This document shows positions 47,079-56,165 of a DNA stretch of 64,000 bases, piece by piece. Origin of the DNA: Sphingobacterium spiritivorum (GTDB lineage Bacteria > Bacteroidota > Bacteroidia > Sphingobacteriales > Sphingobacteriaceae); NCBI RefSeq assembly GCF_016724845.1, contig NZ_CP068082.1:3100001-3164000 (forward strand). Direction: 5' to 3'. The position numbers were made by a program, and so were the translations under genes. The stretch's first letter is position 1. Each line of letters opens with the position of its first letter. Below the pieces are notes generated by a model. The model was not told where the DNA came from. It worked only from the letters and a program-made list of their open reading frames with translations, and made no database searches.

Positions 47079-48140
47079 ATGTTTTACAAATATCGTACAC
47101 ACAAATTAGGAATACTGATTCCATTGTTAAGCATCCTGTTCACAGCATGTGAAAGCAAACCTAAAAAAGAAGAAGCGGCTGCTCCGGCAGCTGCAGGTAA
47201 ATTACCTGTAGACGTAATTGTTGCACAGGAGCAGGAGCTCGATCAGCAGGAAATCTTTGTCGGTACGCTGTTACCTCTTCGCGAAATCTCAGTGGTAAGT
47301 GAAACCGCACAAAAGATAACCAAAGTGGCTTTCACAGATGGTAGCCACGTTAGTCAGGGAGCTGTATTATATACGCTCAATGACTCTGACATCAGATCAC
47401 GGCTCAGACAGGTACAGGCTGAGTTGAAACTGGCCCGGCTGAATAAAGACCGGATGACCAATCTCCTGAAGACTGAAACTGTACAACAGCAGGAGTATGA
47501 TGAAGCACTTACACGTGTCAGCTCCCTTGAGGCACAGCAGGATTATCTGCAGACAGAGCTCGCCAAGACTGTAATCCGTGCACCATTTTCAGGTAGGGTA
47601 GGGATTACCAAAGTCCATCTGGGAGCCTATGTGTCACCTGGGACAGCTTTGGTAAACCTGCAGGATCAAAGCAGTATCAAAATTAATTTTACGTTACCGG
47701 AAAGGTACCTGCCCTTAATAAAAAACGGTACCCCGATTCAATTCAGTACCGGGTCTTCAGAAGAGCAATACAATGCCAGCATTACCGCTACCGAACCGGG
47801 GCTTGATGCAAAGGGTCGAAGTCTGGAAGTACAGGCTGTAACTAACAACAGTAGTGGGAAATTTCGTGCCGGACAGTCCGTCAAAGTATATTTCAGTACC
47901 GAACAGAAAGGAACTACAGGTGTGATGGTACCTACCGAAGCATTAATGCCCGGCGGGCAAGGCTATAATGCATTTATCATAAAAGGCGGTATAGCCAAAC
48001 CCGTACCCGTAACGATAAGCAACAGAACGGAGACAGAAGCCATTATCACTTCCGGAATCACTTCCGGAGACAGCATTGTTGTTTCCAACATGATGCGCGT
48101 TGGGGATGGTACTCCGGTACAAGCTGTTGTCAAAAAATAA
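47079..48140 (+). CDS. RND efflux periplasmic adaptor (membrane fusion lipoprotein)
   Basis: The adaptor links an inner membrane RND pump to the outer membrane channel. The 353-residue protein has a lipoprotein signal ending in LFTACES (Cys about residue 24). An Ala/Pro-rich linker follows, with the lipoyl halves EISVVSETAQKITKVAFTDGS (key residues SETA, VTDGS-like) and KTVIRAPFSGRVGITKVHLG (about residues 160-178). A short alpha hairpin lies between them, and beta-barrel and membrane-proximal domains close the protein. It is the first gene of the adaptor-pump-channel operon; the pump gene follows after 21 bases. The substrate is unknown. Confidence 0.9.
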   Translation: MFYKYRTHKLGILIPLLSILFTACESKPKKEEAAAPAAAGKLPVDVIVAQEQELDQQEIFVGTLLPLREISVVSETAQKITKVAFTDGSHVSQGAVLYTLNDSDIRSRLRQVQAELKLARLNKDRMTNLLKTETVQQQEYDEALTRVSSLEAQQDYLQTELAKTVIRAPFSGRVGITKVHLGAYVSPGTALVNLQDQSSIKINFTLPERYLPLIKNGTPIQFSTGSSEEQYNASITATEPGLDAKGRSLEVQAVTNNSSGKFRAGQSVKVYFSTEQKGTTGVMVPTEALMPGGQGYNAFIIKGGIAKPVPVTISNRTETEAIITSGITSGDSIVVSNMMRVGDGTPVQAVVKK

Positions 48141-48161
48141 TCCACCTCAATTTGCAACATT

Positions 48162-51100
48162 ATGAGTATATCATCTTTAAGCATAAAAAAGCCGGTTTTA
48201 GCCGGTGTATTTTCCCTCCTTATAGTCATCTTGGGCGTGGTTGGATGGAAACAACTGGGGATTCGGGAATTCCCGCTCACCGAGCCGCCCGTTATCTCCG
48301 TCGTTACCTTTTACCCGGGAGCAAGCCCCGATGTAATCGCATCCAAGATTACACGGCCAATGGAAGAATCCATTGCCGAGGCAAACGGAATACGTACCAT
48401 CTCCTCCGAATCAAGAGAGCAGGTGAGTGTTATTTCGATAGAATTCAACCGCGAAATGGACATCGAAGATGCCCTGAACGATGTCAGAGATAAAGTCTCT
48501 AAAGCACGTAAACAGCTTCCGGCAGACGTAGATCCACCCATTGTACAGAAAGCCTCTTCGCCCGATAACCTGGTCGCCTTTCTCGAAGTAGAAAGTGATA
48601 CCAAAGATATAAAAGAAGTAAGCCATATCGCCTCTACTGTTATCAAAGATCGTGTGCAATCCATTCCCGGTATCAACAATGTCGCTATCGTAGGCGAGCA
48701 TAAATACGCGATGCGCCTGCGCTTTGACCCGATAAAACTTGCGGCCTACAGACTGACTCCTGAAGACATACGTCAGGCCTTGCTGCGGGAGAATATAGAT
48801 GTTCCGTCCGGACGTGTAGAAGGAAACAACAGCGAGCTTAGTATACGCACACTGGGCAGGCTGACTACGGAAAACGATTTTAATGAAATGATCGTCAAAC
48901 AGACCGAAAACTCAGTTATCCGCCTCAAAGATGTCGGCTCGGCAGAGTTGGGAGAAATGAATGAACGTACCGCTATCATCAATGAAACCGGCAACCTCAA
49001 TCGTGTAGGTATTGGTGTCGCCATACAGATACAGCGAGGTGCCAATGCGATTCAGGTAGTAGATGAATTTTACAAACGTCTTGATCAGTTGCGCAAAGAC
49101 ATTCCGTCCGAATACCGTCTGATTGTAGGTTTCGACTTTACACAATCCGTACGCGAATCCATCAAGGAAGTAGAAGAGACGCTCTTCATCGCCTTCGGTC
49201 TGGTCGTTATTATTATCTTTCTGTTTCTGAGAGACTGGCGTTCTACCATTATCCCTGTTATCGCTATTCCGGTATCTATCTTGTCGGCATTTTTCATTAT
49301 GTATATTTCAGGCTTCTCTATCAATGTATTGACTTTGCTTGGACTGGTACTCGCGATAGGACTGGTGGTGGATGATGCAATCGTGGTACTCGAAAATATT
49401 TATAAAAAAATAGAAGAAGGTATGCCGCCGATACAGGCAGCCTTTAAAGGTTCCAAAGAAATATATTTTGCCGTTATCTCTACGACTATAACATTGGCAG
49501 CTGTATTCTTACCCATTGTGTTTATGGGTGGTATCAGCGGCCAGTTATTCAAAGAATTTGCTATAGTGGTCTCCGGATCCGTATTAGTATCCGCATTTGT
49601 TGCTCTTACGCTGACCCCTATGCTCAGTGCCTATTTCCTTAAAAAGAAAGAAGGTCCGGGATGGTTTTACCGGGTAACTGAACCATTTTTTGTTCGTATG
49701 AATAATGGGTATGCTCATTTGCTCAAGGCCTTTATGCGTGCCAGATGGCTGGCATGGATCTTCCTGATTGTCACTACGGGACTTATCTATTTTGTGGGTA
49801 AAAAACTACCTTCTGAGCTTGCGCCGATAGAAGACAGATCCAATATGAGCCTTATTGCTATTGCACCAGAAGGAGTGTCTTTCGATTATATGAAAAAACA
49901 TATGATAGATGTCGGTAAATATGTCAATGATTCTACAGACGGACTGTATCAGACCTATTCCATGGTTGCTATATCCTTCATTCCGGCTCCGGCTCCTGTT
50001 AATGTTGCTGTACAAAGTATCTATCTGAAAGATCCGAAAGAAAGAAAAGCCAGCATACAGGATTTGTATAATCAGTATGGAGCGGCTTCGGCCAGTTTCA
50101 GAGGATTTCTCTTATTCCCTTACCTGCCACCTACCATTGGTTCCCGTTATGGAGGGGGTATGCCCGTACAATTTGTATTGCAGGCTCAGGATCTGGATAC
50201 TCTCACTGCAGCACTTCCAAAATTTCTGAATGCAGTACGCCAAAGTAAAAAACTGATGTTTGCGGATGCTGATCTTAAAATCAATAAACCTGAGATCAAA
50301 ATAAATATTGATCGACAAAAGGCCGCCCTTATGGGAGTCTCCATAGAAGAAGTTGCCCGTACACTTCAACTGTCACTCTCCGGACTGCGCTACGCTTATT
50401 TCCTGCGTAACGACAGGCAATATGAAGTCATCGGACAGATGAAGCGCGAACTGCGGAATGATATTACCGATCTCAATTCTATATATGTACGCTCTAATAA
50501 CGGACAACTGATCCCACTAAACAACCTGATTACTACAGAAGAGGCTGTAAGTCCTGCAGCCATATACCGTTACGATCAGTTCACCTCTGCTACCGTATCA
50601 GCAGCACCGGCACCAGGTGTGAGCCTGGCAGAAGGAATTGAAGAAATAGAACGCATTAAAACTGAAGTTCTGGGAGAGAATTTCAAAACGTCATTAGCCG
50701 GCCAGTCTCGTGACTACAGAGAAAGCCAGGGAAATATAGCTTTCACACTAATTCTCGCTCTGGTGATTATCTACATGATTCTGGCCGCACAATTTGAGAG
50801 TCTGCGTGACCCGCTGACTATTATGCTTACCGTACCGATGGCGGTCACAGGAGCTATCCTCAGCCTCCATTGGTTCGGTCAAAGCCTTAATGTATTCAGC
50901 CAGATTGGTATCATCACACTGGTAGGGCTCATTACGAAAAATGGTATCCTGATCGTAGAGTTTGCCAATCATCTCAAAGACACCGGACTCTCCAAATTCG
51001 AGGCTGCGATACAGGCTGCAGAACAGCGGTTCCGTCCTATTCTGATGACCTCACTAGCCATGATATTCGGTGCACTGCCTATTGCACTGACAGCCAACAG

Positions 51101-51260
51101 CCGTCAGTCGCTGGGTATAGTTATCGCCGGAGGATTAGTGTTCTCAGGCATACTCACACTGTTTATCATACCGGCCGTGTACTCTTATCTGTCCAGTAGC
51201 AAGCGCAGAAAAGAAGTCGTAGAAATGGAAGATAGTGAAATAGAAACTAGCCATGAATAA
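48162..51260 (+). CDS. RND efflux inner membrane transporter (HAE1-type)
   Basis: The 1032-residue proton-driven pump is of AcrB/MexB type. It has 12 helices with two large periplasmic loops. The helix 4 proton-relay aspartates are in GLVVDDAIVVLENI (about residues 399-412), and the helix 10 lysine is in GLITKNGILIVEFANHL (about 921-937). The early motif is REFPLTEPPVISVVT. The length is normal. The substrate may be drugs, dyes, bile-like compounds or fatty acids, and sequence alone does not decide. Its stop at 51258-51260 overlaps an ATG at 51253 that would extend the next gene, but that extension is not preferred. Confidence 0.94.
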   Translation: MSISSLSIKKPVLAGVFSLLIVILGVVGWKQLGIREFPLTEPPVISVVTFYPGASPDVIASKITRPMEESIAEANGIRTISSESREQVSVISIEFNREMDIEDALNDVRDKVSKARKQLPADVDPPIVQKASSPDNLVAFLEVESDTKDIKEVSHIASTVIKDRVQSIPGINNVAIVGEHKYAMRLRFDPIKLAAYRLTPEDIRQALLRENIDVPSGRVEGNNSELSIRTLGRLTTENDFNEMIVKQTENSVIRLKDVGSAELGEMNERTAIINETGNLNRVGIGVAIQIQRGANAIQVVDEFYKRLDQLRKDIPSEYRLIVGFDFTQSVRESIKEVEETLFIAFGLVVIIIFLFLRDWRSTIIPVIAIPVSILSAFFIMYISGFSINVLTLLGLVLAIGLVVDDAIVVLENIYKKIEEGMPPIQAAFKGSKEIYFAVISTTITLAAVFLPIVFMGGISGQLFKEFAIVVSGSVLVSAFVALTLTPMLSAYFLKKKEGPGWFYRVTEPFFVRMNNGYAHLLKAFMRARWLAWIFLIVTTGLIYFVGKKLPSELAPIEDRSNMSLIAIAPEGVSFDYMKKHMIDVGKYVNDSTDGLYQTYSMVAISFIPAPAPVNVAVQSIYLKDPKERKASIQDLYNQYGAASASFRGFLLFPYLPPTIGSRYGGGMPVQFVLQAQDLDTLTAALPKFLNAVRQSKKLMFADADLKINKPEIKINIDRQKAALMGVSIEEVARTLQLSLSGLRYAYFLRNDRQYEVIGQMKRELRNDITDLNSIYVRSNNGQLIPLNNLITTEEAVSPAAIYRYDQFTSATVSAAPAPGVSLAEGIEEIERIKTEVLGENFKTSLAGQSRDYRESQGNIAFTLILALVIIYMILAAQFESLRDPLTIMLTVPMAVTGAILSLHWFGQSLNVFSQIGIITLVGLITKNGILIVEFANHLKDTGLSKFEAAIQAAEQRFRPILMTSLAMIFGALPIALTANSRQSLGIVIAGGLVFSGILTLFIIPAVYSYLSSSKRRKEVVEMEDSEIETSHE

Positions 51261-51282
51261 TGACAGATATAAAATAAGTCCG

Positions 51283-51330
51283 GCTATCTCCCCGCAGTTG
51301 ATACTTCTCCAACTGAGAAGGAGGATAGGC
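51283..51330 (+). repeat. Imperfect hairpin in the pump-channel gap
   Basis: CTATCTCC with GGAGGATAG and CAGTTG with CAACTG can pair to form a bulged hairpin inside the 121-base gap before the TolC-like gene. It may separate expression levels of pump and channel. It could also simply be low-complexity spacer. Confidence 0.35.
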
Positions 51331-51381
51331 GTGAAAACAAAATCAAAAAAATCGGCTAATCTTGATTATAAATATTTTACG

Positions 51382-52728
51382 ATGAAAAAAGCATCATATA
51401 TACTCATAATGATTCTGTTGCTTGTGGGCAGCAGGCCATTACTTGCCCAAAAAAAGGAGCTTTCACTACAGGAAGCTCTGATTATGGCAAGACAGGGAAA
51501 TAAAATCCTGCAGGTGCAGACACTGGAAGAAAAGAATGCTACAGAACAGACACGGGAAAGTAAAGGTAAATTATTACCCGATCTGTCGGCAGGAGTAGGC
51601 TATTCGTATTACTTTGACCGGCAGAATATCTTCCTTCCCGGATCCTTTGCAGGAACGAATAAGGCGGTACAGGAAATTGCTGTAGGCGGTCGAAATATTT
51701 TTAACGGATTTATATCTCTTTACCAGCCGGTTATGGATTTAGGTGCACACAGGCTCACAAAGGCTTCCAGAATCAATGAAAAAATCCAAACGGAAAAGAC
51801 TGAGGATTTGAAAAGTCGCATAGCGCTTGGAGTTTCTACCCGCTACCTCAGTATACTGATGATGAAGCGACAACTCAACCTCTTGTTACAGAGTCACGAA
51901 CGCAACGTCCGTGCTTTGAAAGATTCACGCGCCTTGCTGGCACAAGGAAGAGGACTGAAGTCGGATACGCTAAGAAGTTTTATTGCTGTAGAAAATTTAA
52001 GATCTTCTGTTTCTTATCTCAATAATAATATTGAAGTTTCCGGTATGGAACTCAAAAGACTGATAGGACTTGAAGATGCGCAGGAACTGGAGCTCACAGA
52101 CGAGTTAGAGTCTGATGTAAAGGTGTATAAGGCTGATTTTCTGAATGTTAGTGAAGCATTGGAAATTGCCGAATCCAACCGAAAAGATCTGAATGTACAG
52201 GAACTGGTCATTGCTATGCGGGAACAGAAGATATATGCTACCAGAGCGGAACTATTACCTAAGATTGCTGTAATTGGTCAATATCAGGTACAAGCGCAGG
52301 CAGATAACCTGAAGTTTAATAATTATGTATGGCCAAGAACATCTTTCCTGGGGTTGCAGGTGAGCGTACCGATATTCAACGGAGGACAAAGTAAATCCAG
52401 AATTAGCCAGGCAAGGATCATTGCACAACAGGAGCAGGTAAAGATGAAAGATCTCAAAGATGAAATAAAAACAACACTGGCTAGCATTATCAGCAAATGG
52501 AAAGAAGCTGCCTCTCAATTGAAAATACAGGAAACCACCGTACAATCTGCAGAACTAAATCACCAGATGACCGAAGACCGGTTCAAAAACGGATTGGGTT
52601 CCAGACTGGAATTGACGGATGCTGAACTGGCCCTTACACAGGCTAAAATAAATTATCTGCAGGCTATGTACAATCTACGTATACTGCATACAGAGCTTCA
52701 ACATGCTTTGGGATTGCTGGAATTGTAA
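51382..52728 (+). CDS. TolC-family outer membrane efflux channel
   Basis: From the ATG at 51382 the protein has 448 residues with a signal peptide (MKKASYILIMILLLVGSRPLLAQ). The ATG at 51253 would add 43 non-signal residues and is rejected. The two outer-membrane-efflux repeats show the typical pattern: LSLQEALIMARQGNK near the N-terminus, long coiled-coil helices around residues 140-220 and 310-440, and GLQVSVPIFNGGQSKSRISQA (about 331-351). A C-terminal ALTQAKINYLQAMYNLRI helix follows. It completes the tripartite pump. No terminator directly follows; the next hairpin with T-run lies 280 bases on. Confidence 0.9.
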   Translation: MKKASYILIMILLLVGSRPLLAQKKELSLQEALIMARQGNKILQVQTLEEKNATEQTRESKGKLLPDLSAGVGYSYYFDRQNIFLPGSFAGTNKAVQEIAVGGRNIFNGFISLYQPVMDLGAHRLTKASRINEKIQTEKTEDLKSRIALGVSTRYLSILMMKRQLNLLLQSHERNVRALKDSRALLAQGRGLKSDTLRSFIAVENLRSSVSYLNNNIEVSGMELKRLIGLEDAQELELTDELESDVKVYKADFLNVSEALEIAESNRKDLNVQELVIAMREQKIYATRAELLPKIAVIGQYQVQAQADNLKFNNYVWPRTSFLGLQVSVPIFNGGQSKSRISQARIIAQQEQVKMKDLKDEIKTTLASIISKWKEAASQLKIQETTVQSAELNHQMTEDRFKNGLGSRLELTDAELALTQAKINYLQAMYNLRILHTELQHALGLLEL

Positions 52729-53010
52729 TAAGATCCTGTTTTACAAAAGTAGATAAATAATATTATGACAAGGTCTATGGAGCATGCTTATAAGCCGAAC
52801 CCTACCTGAGGTGAATATGTTATTCTTTATCAGAAGAATCATTCGAATGCATTAGTTGTTGTTTGGTATAGAAGAAAGATATTGCCGTATAGGTATAAAC
52901 AAGATAATTGCCAACAGAGGAATATCTGACTCTGATGAGCTGCTCCAATCTTGTCATTATTTAATTAGACACGATAGTCTATCGCATAAGGATTACAATG
53001 TGTCTGATGC

Positions 53011-53045
53011 AAGCCTTACCAGAATATCAGGTAAGGCTTTTGTTC
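53011..53045 (+). terminator. Terminator-like hairpin in the 52.7-53.3 kb gap
   Basis: AAGCCTTACC (53011-53020) pairs with GGTAAGGCTT (53030-53039) around 9 bases, followed by TTTGTTC. It could end the efflux operon transcript (280 bases after the channel stop) or an unrecognised small RNA. Confidence 0.7.
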
Positions 53046-53210
53046 ATTAATAATGATGAGGATGAAAGGTAGGGTCTGCAGAGAAGCAAAAGTTACTACT
53101 TAGGAAATGACAATCTAAATGAGAAAGATAATCAGAATTCCTGACTCTATTTTAATATCATTTTATCATGCGTACACTTTAAATAAATTTTACACTATAT
53201 AGCCTTAATT

Positions 53211-53246
53211 ATGTAAAGTGTTTACATACAGTCGTCTATATATTTG
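53211..53246 (+). promoter_or_regulatory. Palindromic operator candidate and -7 box before the DHA2 transporter
   Basis: The perfect 17-base palindrome ATGTAAA-GTG-TTTACAT (53211-53227) lies just before TATATTTG (53239-53246). It covers the -33 position, where TTTG is absent. Partial copies of its AGTGTA-like half lie at 53172-53180 and 53190-53197. This suggests repression or activation by a dimeric regulator, so far unidentified. Confidence 0.5.
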
Positions 53247-53338
53247 TTGGGACAATCAAATTATTTGTTTTCTGCGCATATTATGTGAGCAGGAGAAAAA
53301 ATTAATATTCAAATCTAAATACTTACTAAAGAATAAAT

Positions 53339-54757
53339 ATGAAAAATACTTCTCCACCTGAACAATCAAAACCGTACAGTAAACGATGGGCGGCACTCTT
53401 CTTATTATGTACTGCTGAGTTTTTGGTCATAATGGATACTTCTATTATTGGGGTTGCATTGCCCGCTATAAAAGCTGATTTAGGATATACGCAAACCGGA
53501 TTACAGTGGATTTTCAATGCATATGTTATTCTGTTTGGAGGTTTTTTATTACTGGGAGGGCGGTTGTCAGACCTGTTTGGAGCACGAAAAATATTTATGT
53601 GGGGCTTTGTAATTCTAACATTAGCCTCTTTACTTGCAGGTGTTGCATGGTCTGAGTCAGCGCTCAATATGGGAAGAGCTTTGCAAGGCTTAGGATCTGC
53701 ATTTATTGCTCCGGCAGCCCTTACACTGGTTTTATCCAAATTTACAGATCCGAAAGAACTTAACAAAGCACTCGGTTTTTGGGGGGCATCTGCTGCTGCT
53801 GGAGGATCAGCCGGCGTTTTTCTTGGTGGAGCCATTACCGAATGGCTTTCCTGGCACTGGATATTCCTCATTAATATTCCTGTTGGCATCATAGTATTGC
53901 TTCGTAGTCAGAGTCTTCTGTTTACCGGCGAAACCAGAAAGGGAAAAGTAGATATGGCAGGTGCTATTCTGGCCACAGCCTCTCTTATATTGATGGTGTA
54001 TGCTATTGTTTCATCCGAAAGTGAAGGGTGGGGTTCGGTACATACTATTGGTCTCCTGATACTATCAATCGCATTGTTGATCGCCTTTTATATTCTTCAA
54101 AAACAGAAAAGAGAACCGTTAGTTCCTATGTCTATTTTTAAAGTGCCGAATCTTTCAGCGGGTAATATCGTAATGGCATTACTGGCAGCCGCATGGATAC
54201 CATTATGGTTTTTCCTTAATCTGTATTTACAACAAACACTTCATTATTCGGCTTTCAATAGTGGACTTGCACTATTGCCTATGACACTGGCTATTATGTT
54301 TCTGATGGTGGGCGTTACCGGGAAACTGGTCGCTAAGTTTGGTTTTAAGTCCAATATGATTGTAGGGTTGCTAGCACTTGCTGGATCACTTATATTGTTC
54401 AGCTTAGTGCCTTCTGACGGGACATTTGTAGCTAATGTATTGCCTGCTTCTTTGTTGGGAGCAGTCGGTATGTCGCTTACGTACATCCCCGGGACTGTGG
54501 CTTCTATGTCGGGTGCAAAACCAGAAGAAACGGGACTTGCATCCGGATTGGTGAATACAAGTTACCAGGTCGGATCAGCTTTGGGGCTGGCCATTATTGT
54601 TGCGATTTCGGCAGCCAAAACCAATACACTTAAAATGGCAGGTGAAGTCGAAGCCACTGCTCTTAATTCAGGTTTTCAGACTGCCTTTTTCTCTGCCGGA
54701 ATAATTTGTATTGTCGCAACGGTAATTGCTGCGGTCTCCATACGAACCATGAAATAA
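53339..54757 (+). CDS. DHA2 (EmrB/QacA-type) MFS multidrug transporter
   Basis: The 472-residue drug:proton antiporter has about 14 helices. Helix 1 has the family motif LVIMDTSIIGVALPAI (about residues 29-44), followed by LQWIFNAYVIL. Motif A GGRLSDLFGARK lies near residue 78, and GRALQGLGSAFIAPAALTLV near 111-130 is motif B/C-like. It stands alone with a terminator at 54813-54837 and a palindromic operator candidate upstream. There is no adjacent regulator or EmrA-like adaptor, so it is probably a single-component exporter. The substrate is unknown. Confidence 0.9.
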   Translation: MKNTSPPEQSKPYSKRWAALFLLCTAEFLVIMDTSIIGVALPAIKADLGYTQTGLQWIFNAYVILFGGFLLLGGRLSDLFGARKIFMWGFVILTLASLLAGVAWSESALNMGRALQGLGSAFIAPAALTLVLSKFTDPKELNKALGFWGASAAAGGSAGVFLGGAITEWLSWHWIFLINIPVGIIVLLRSQSLLFTGETRKGKVDMAGAILATASLILMVYAIVSSESEGWGSVHTIGLLILSIALLIAFYILQKQKREPLVPMSIFKVPNLSAGNIVMALLAAAWIPLWFFLNLYLQQTLHYSAFNSGLALLPMTLAIMFLMVGVTGKLVAKFGFKSNMIVGLLALAGSLILFSLVPSDGTFVANVLPASLLGAVGMSLTYIPGTVASMSGAKPEETGLASGLVNTSYQVGSALGLAIIVAISAAKTNTLKMAGEVEATALNSGFQTAFFSAGIICIVATVIAAVSIRTMK

Positions 54758-54812
54758 TACTTGCCCTCTATATAGACTGATTTTTAGTTACTGTTTAATT
54801 ATCAGTTGTTGA

Positions 54813-54837
54813 CCCCGCTGTATCAGCGGGGTTTTTT
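54813..54837 (+). terminator. Terminator after the DHA2 transporter
   Basis: A CCCCGCTG/CAGCGGGG stem (54813-54820 with 54824-54831) has a three-base loop and is followed by TTTTTT. It is a strong intrinsic terminator. Confidence 0.92.
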
Positions 54838-54859
54838 AATGCCTGTCCAATTAAAAACT

Positions 54860-55339
54860 TTATTCACTTTCGGCAAGCTCCTTCAGTTTCTTATTCATTT
54901 CGTTAAAACCATTTCTGGTTTTTTGCAGGTTAAACAGCCACACAAAAATGCCGCTGAATTTCTCGCTTTGTATAAAGGTTGTTGTTCCGTCACCGTTGTC
55001 TATCAACTCAAATAAGTGTGTGCCATCAAATAGTCCTTTAAACAGGAGTTTTCCCCGCCAGCTTAGTTCTTTATTGTCTGTTTTGGTCAAAATAGTAGGT
55101 TTAAAAGTCATTCCTTTTCCTTTGGGAGGCTTGATGCTGACTATAATTTTATTTCCTTTTTCAACTTCGCCTGTAATAGAAGTTATAAAAGAGTTCCAAT
55201 GCGGATAGTTTTCAAAATCGGTAAGTATTTTCCATATTTTTTCAGGTGCTGCCTGAATAACAATTTTTGTTTTAATTTCTTTTGCCATAAGAGTCAAACT
55301 CATCAAGAGGATTGCCGATACTAAAAATATACGTTTCAT
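54860..55339 (-). CDS. Exported SRPBCC (START-like) protein
   Basis: The 159-residue protein has a signal-like N-terminus (MKRIFLVSAILLMSLTLMAK). The SRPBCC ligand-binding fold follows: IVIQAAPEKIWKILTDFENY (about residues 27-46), then WNSFITSITGE, ELSWRGKLLFKGLFDGTHLF (about 91-110) and the C-terminal helix with GFNEMNKKLKELAE. Such proteins bind hydrophobic small molecules. Export suggests a periplasmic task that is not known. It is convergent with the DHA2 transporter. A 15-base palindrome lies 128 bases upstream at 55467-55481. Confidence 0.75.
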   Translation of the reverse strand: MKRIFLVSAILLMSLTLMAKEIKTKIVIQAAPEKIWKILTDFENYPHWNSFITSITGEVEKGNKIIVSIKPPKGKGMTFKPTILTKTDNKELSWRGKLLFKGLFDGTHLFELIDNGDGTTTFIQSEKFSGIFVWLFNLQKTRNGFNEMNKKLKELAESE

Positions 55340-55691
55340 TGTGAATGTTATTTAACTGTACTTCACAAAGTTCGGGTTTGTGTAATAGGTTCTGCTTGAT
55401 AAAAATCAAGAATTTAAGAAAGTTACTTTTTTCTAATCCGGCTCTCATTGCAGGCATGGACGCTATGTACTACAGTAGTACCTGATTAAATAGCTCTTTA
55501 TTGTTAGCAAAGAAAAAATAGTAGCGTTCTTCTGCAATCATAGACAGGCTGCTGCTCTGGTTGAAATAATGGGACAATAGATGATAATTCTTTAGTATTT
55601 ACAACTCCTAAATACGATTTTATGCTAAGCTCTGGTTCTGTCATGCTTAATTATATTTAAAGATGAAAGAATACTAATGCAATGAGCTTTT
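55340..55691. other. 352-base intergenic region
   Basis: No gene is recognised here. The region contains the perfect palindrome GTACTAC-A-GTAGTAC (55467-55481), otherwise AT-rich sequence with no good promoter match. Confidence 0.5.
55467..55481. promoter_or_regulatory. Perfect 15-base palindrome, candidate operator
   Basis: GTACTAC and GTAGTAC around a single A form a perfect dyad, in the upstream region of the SRPBCC gene and downstream of the lipoprotein operon. This is the typical size of a dimeric regulator site. The regulator is unknown. Confidence 0.4.
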
Positions 55692-56162
55692 TTATTTCAA
55701 TTGTTTAAATTCATATGCTATTTCTATGTCATCACCTGTAACTTTTGCATTTAGCTTATCTCCATTTTTCCAGTATTTTATAGTCTTTGGAAAGTTCAGT
55801 GAATCGTTTTTGCAGGTAAATGACCCGTTCTCCATATCCGATACATCAAACTTGATAAAGTCTTTTTCTTCTCGGGTTTTAACTAATAAATTCCATTTTC
55901 CATAGGTCTTAACAATTTTCATCTGTTCCTGACTGACGGTGTCTTTGTTTTGCATGGTAAATCCGACACCTTTGTATGCGAAATCATCGACTTTTTGCCA
56001 TGTCTCAAAAGTCATTTTGCCCTTTTCTTCATTTGTCCGCTGCCAATTTCCTAAAAGCCAGTCAAAGTTATCTGTCTTTGAACTTCCATTTTGTTTGTTG
56101 CTGCACATTGTAAAAACAAAAGCAGAGAGTATCATTACGATCAATTTAAGTGGTGTTTTCAT
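55692..56162 (-). CDS. DUF6265-like lipoprotein, last gene of the DGPF-ECF42 operon
   Basis: This is a 156-residue predicted lipoprotein. The hydrophobic leader ends in FVFTMCSN, giving Cys20. The mature part has DWLLGNWQRTNEEKG (about residues 34-48), TFETWQKVDDFAYKGVGF and a beta-rich end (NGDKLNAKVTGDDIEIAYEF), matching the DUF6265/lipocalin-like group. It starts 3 bases after the sigma-factor stop, so it is translated from the same mRNA. The function is unknown; a substrate- or stress-related role is inferred only from the operon. Confidence 0.7.
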   Translation of the reverse strand: MKTPLKLIVMILSAFVFTMCSNKQNGSSKTDNFDWLLGNWQRTNEEKGKMTFETWQKVDDFAYKGVGFTMQNKDTVSQEQMKIVKTYGKWNLLVKTREEKDFIKFDVSDMENGSFTCKNDSLNFPKTIKYWKNGDKLNAKVTGDDIEIAYEFKQLK

Positions 56163-56165
56163 ATT

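Larger units (their letters stand above)
52729..53338. other. 610-base intergenic region without a recognised gene
   Basis: The stretch between the TolC-like gene and the DHA2 transporter has only short frames with no recognisable protein. It contains a terminator-like hairpin (53011-53045) and, near its end, a 17-bp palindrome and a TATATTTG box. It may hold a decayed gene or a small RNA, for which I have no positive sequence proof. Confidence 0.5.

Noticed and set aside
52856..53050. 64-codon frame in the gap before the DHA2 transporter
   Set aside because: It has no recognisable domain, unusual composition and runs through the terminator-like hairpin.
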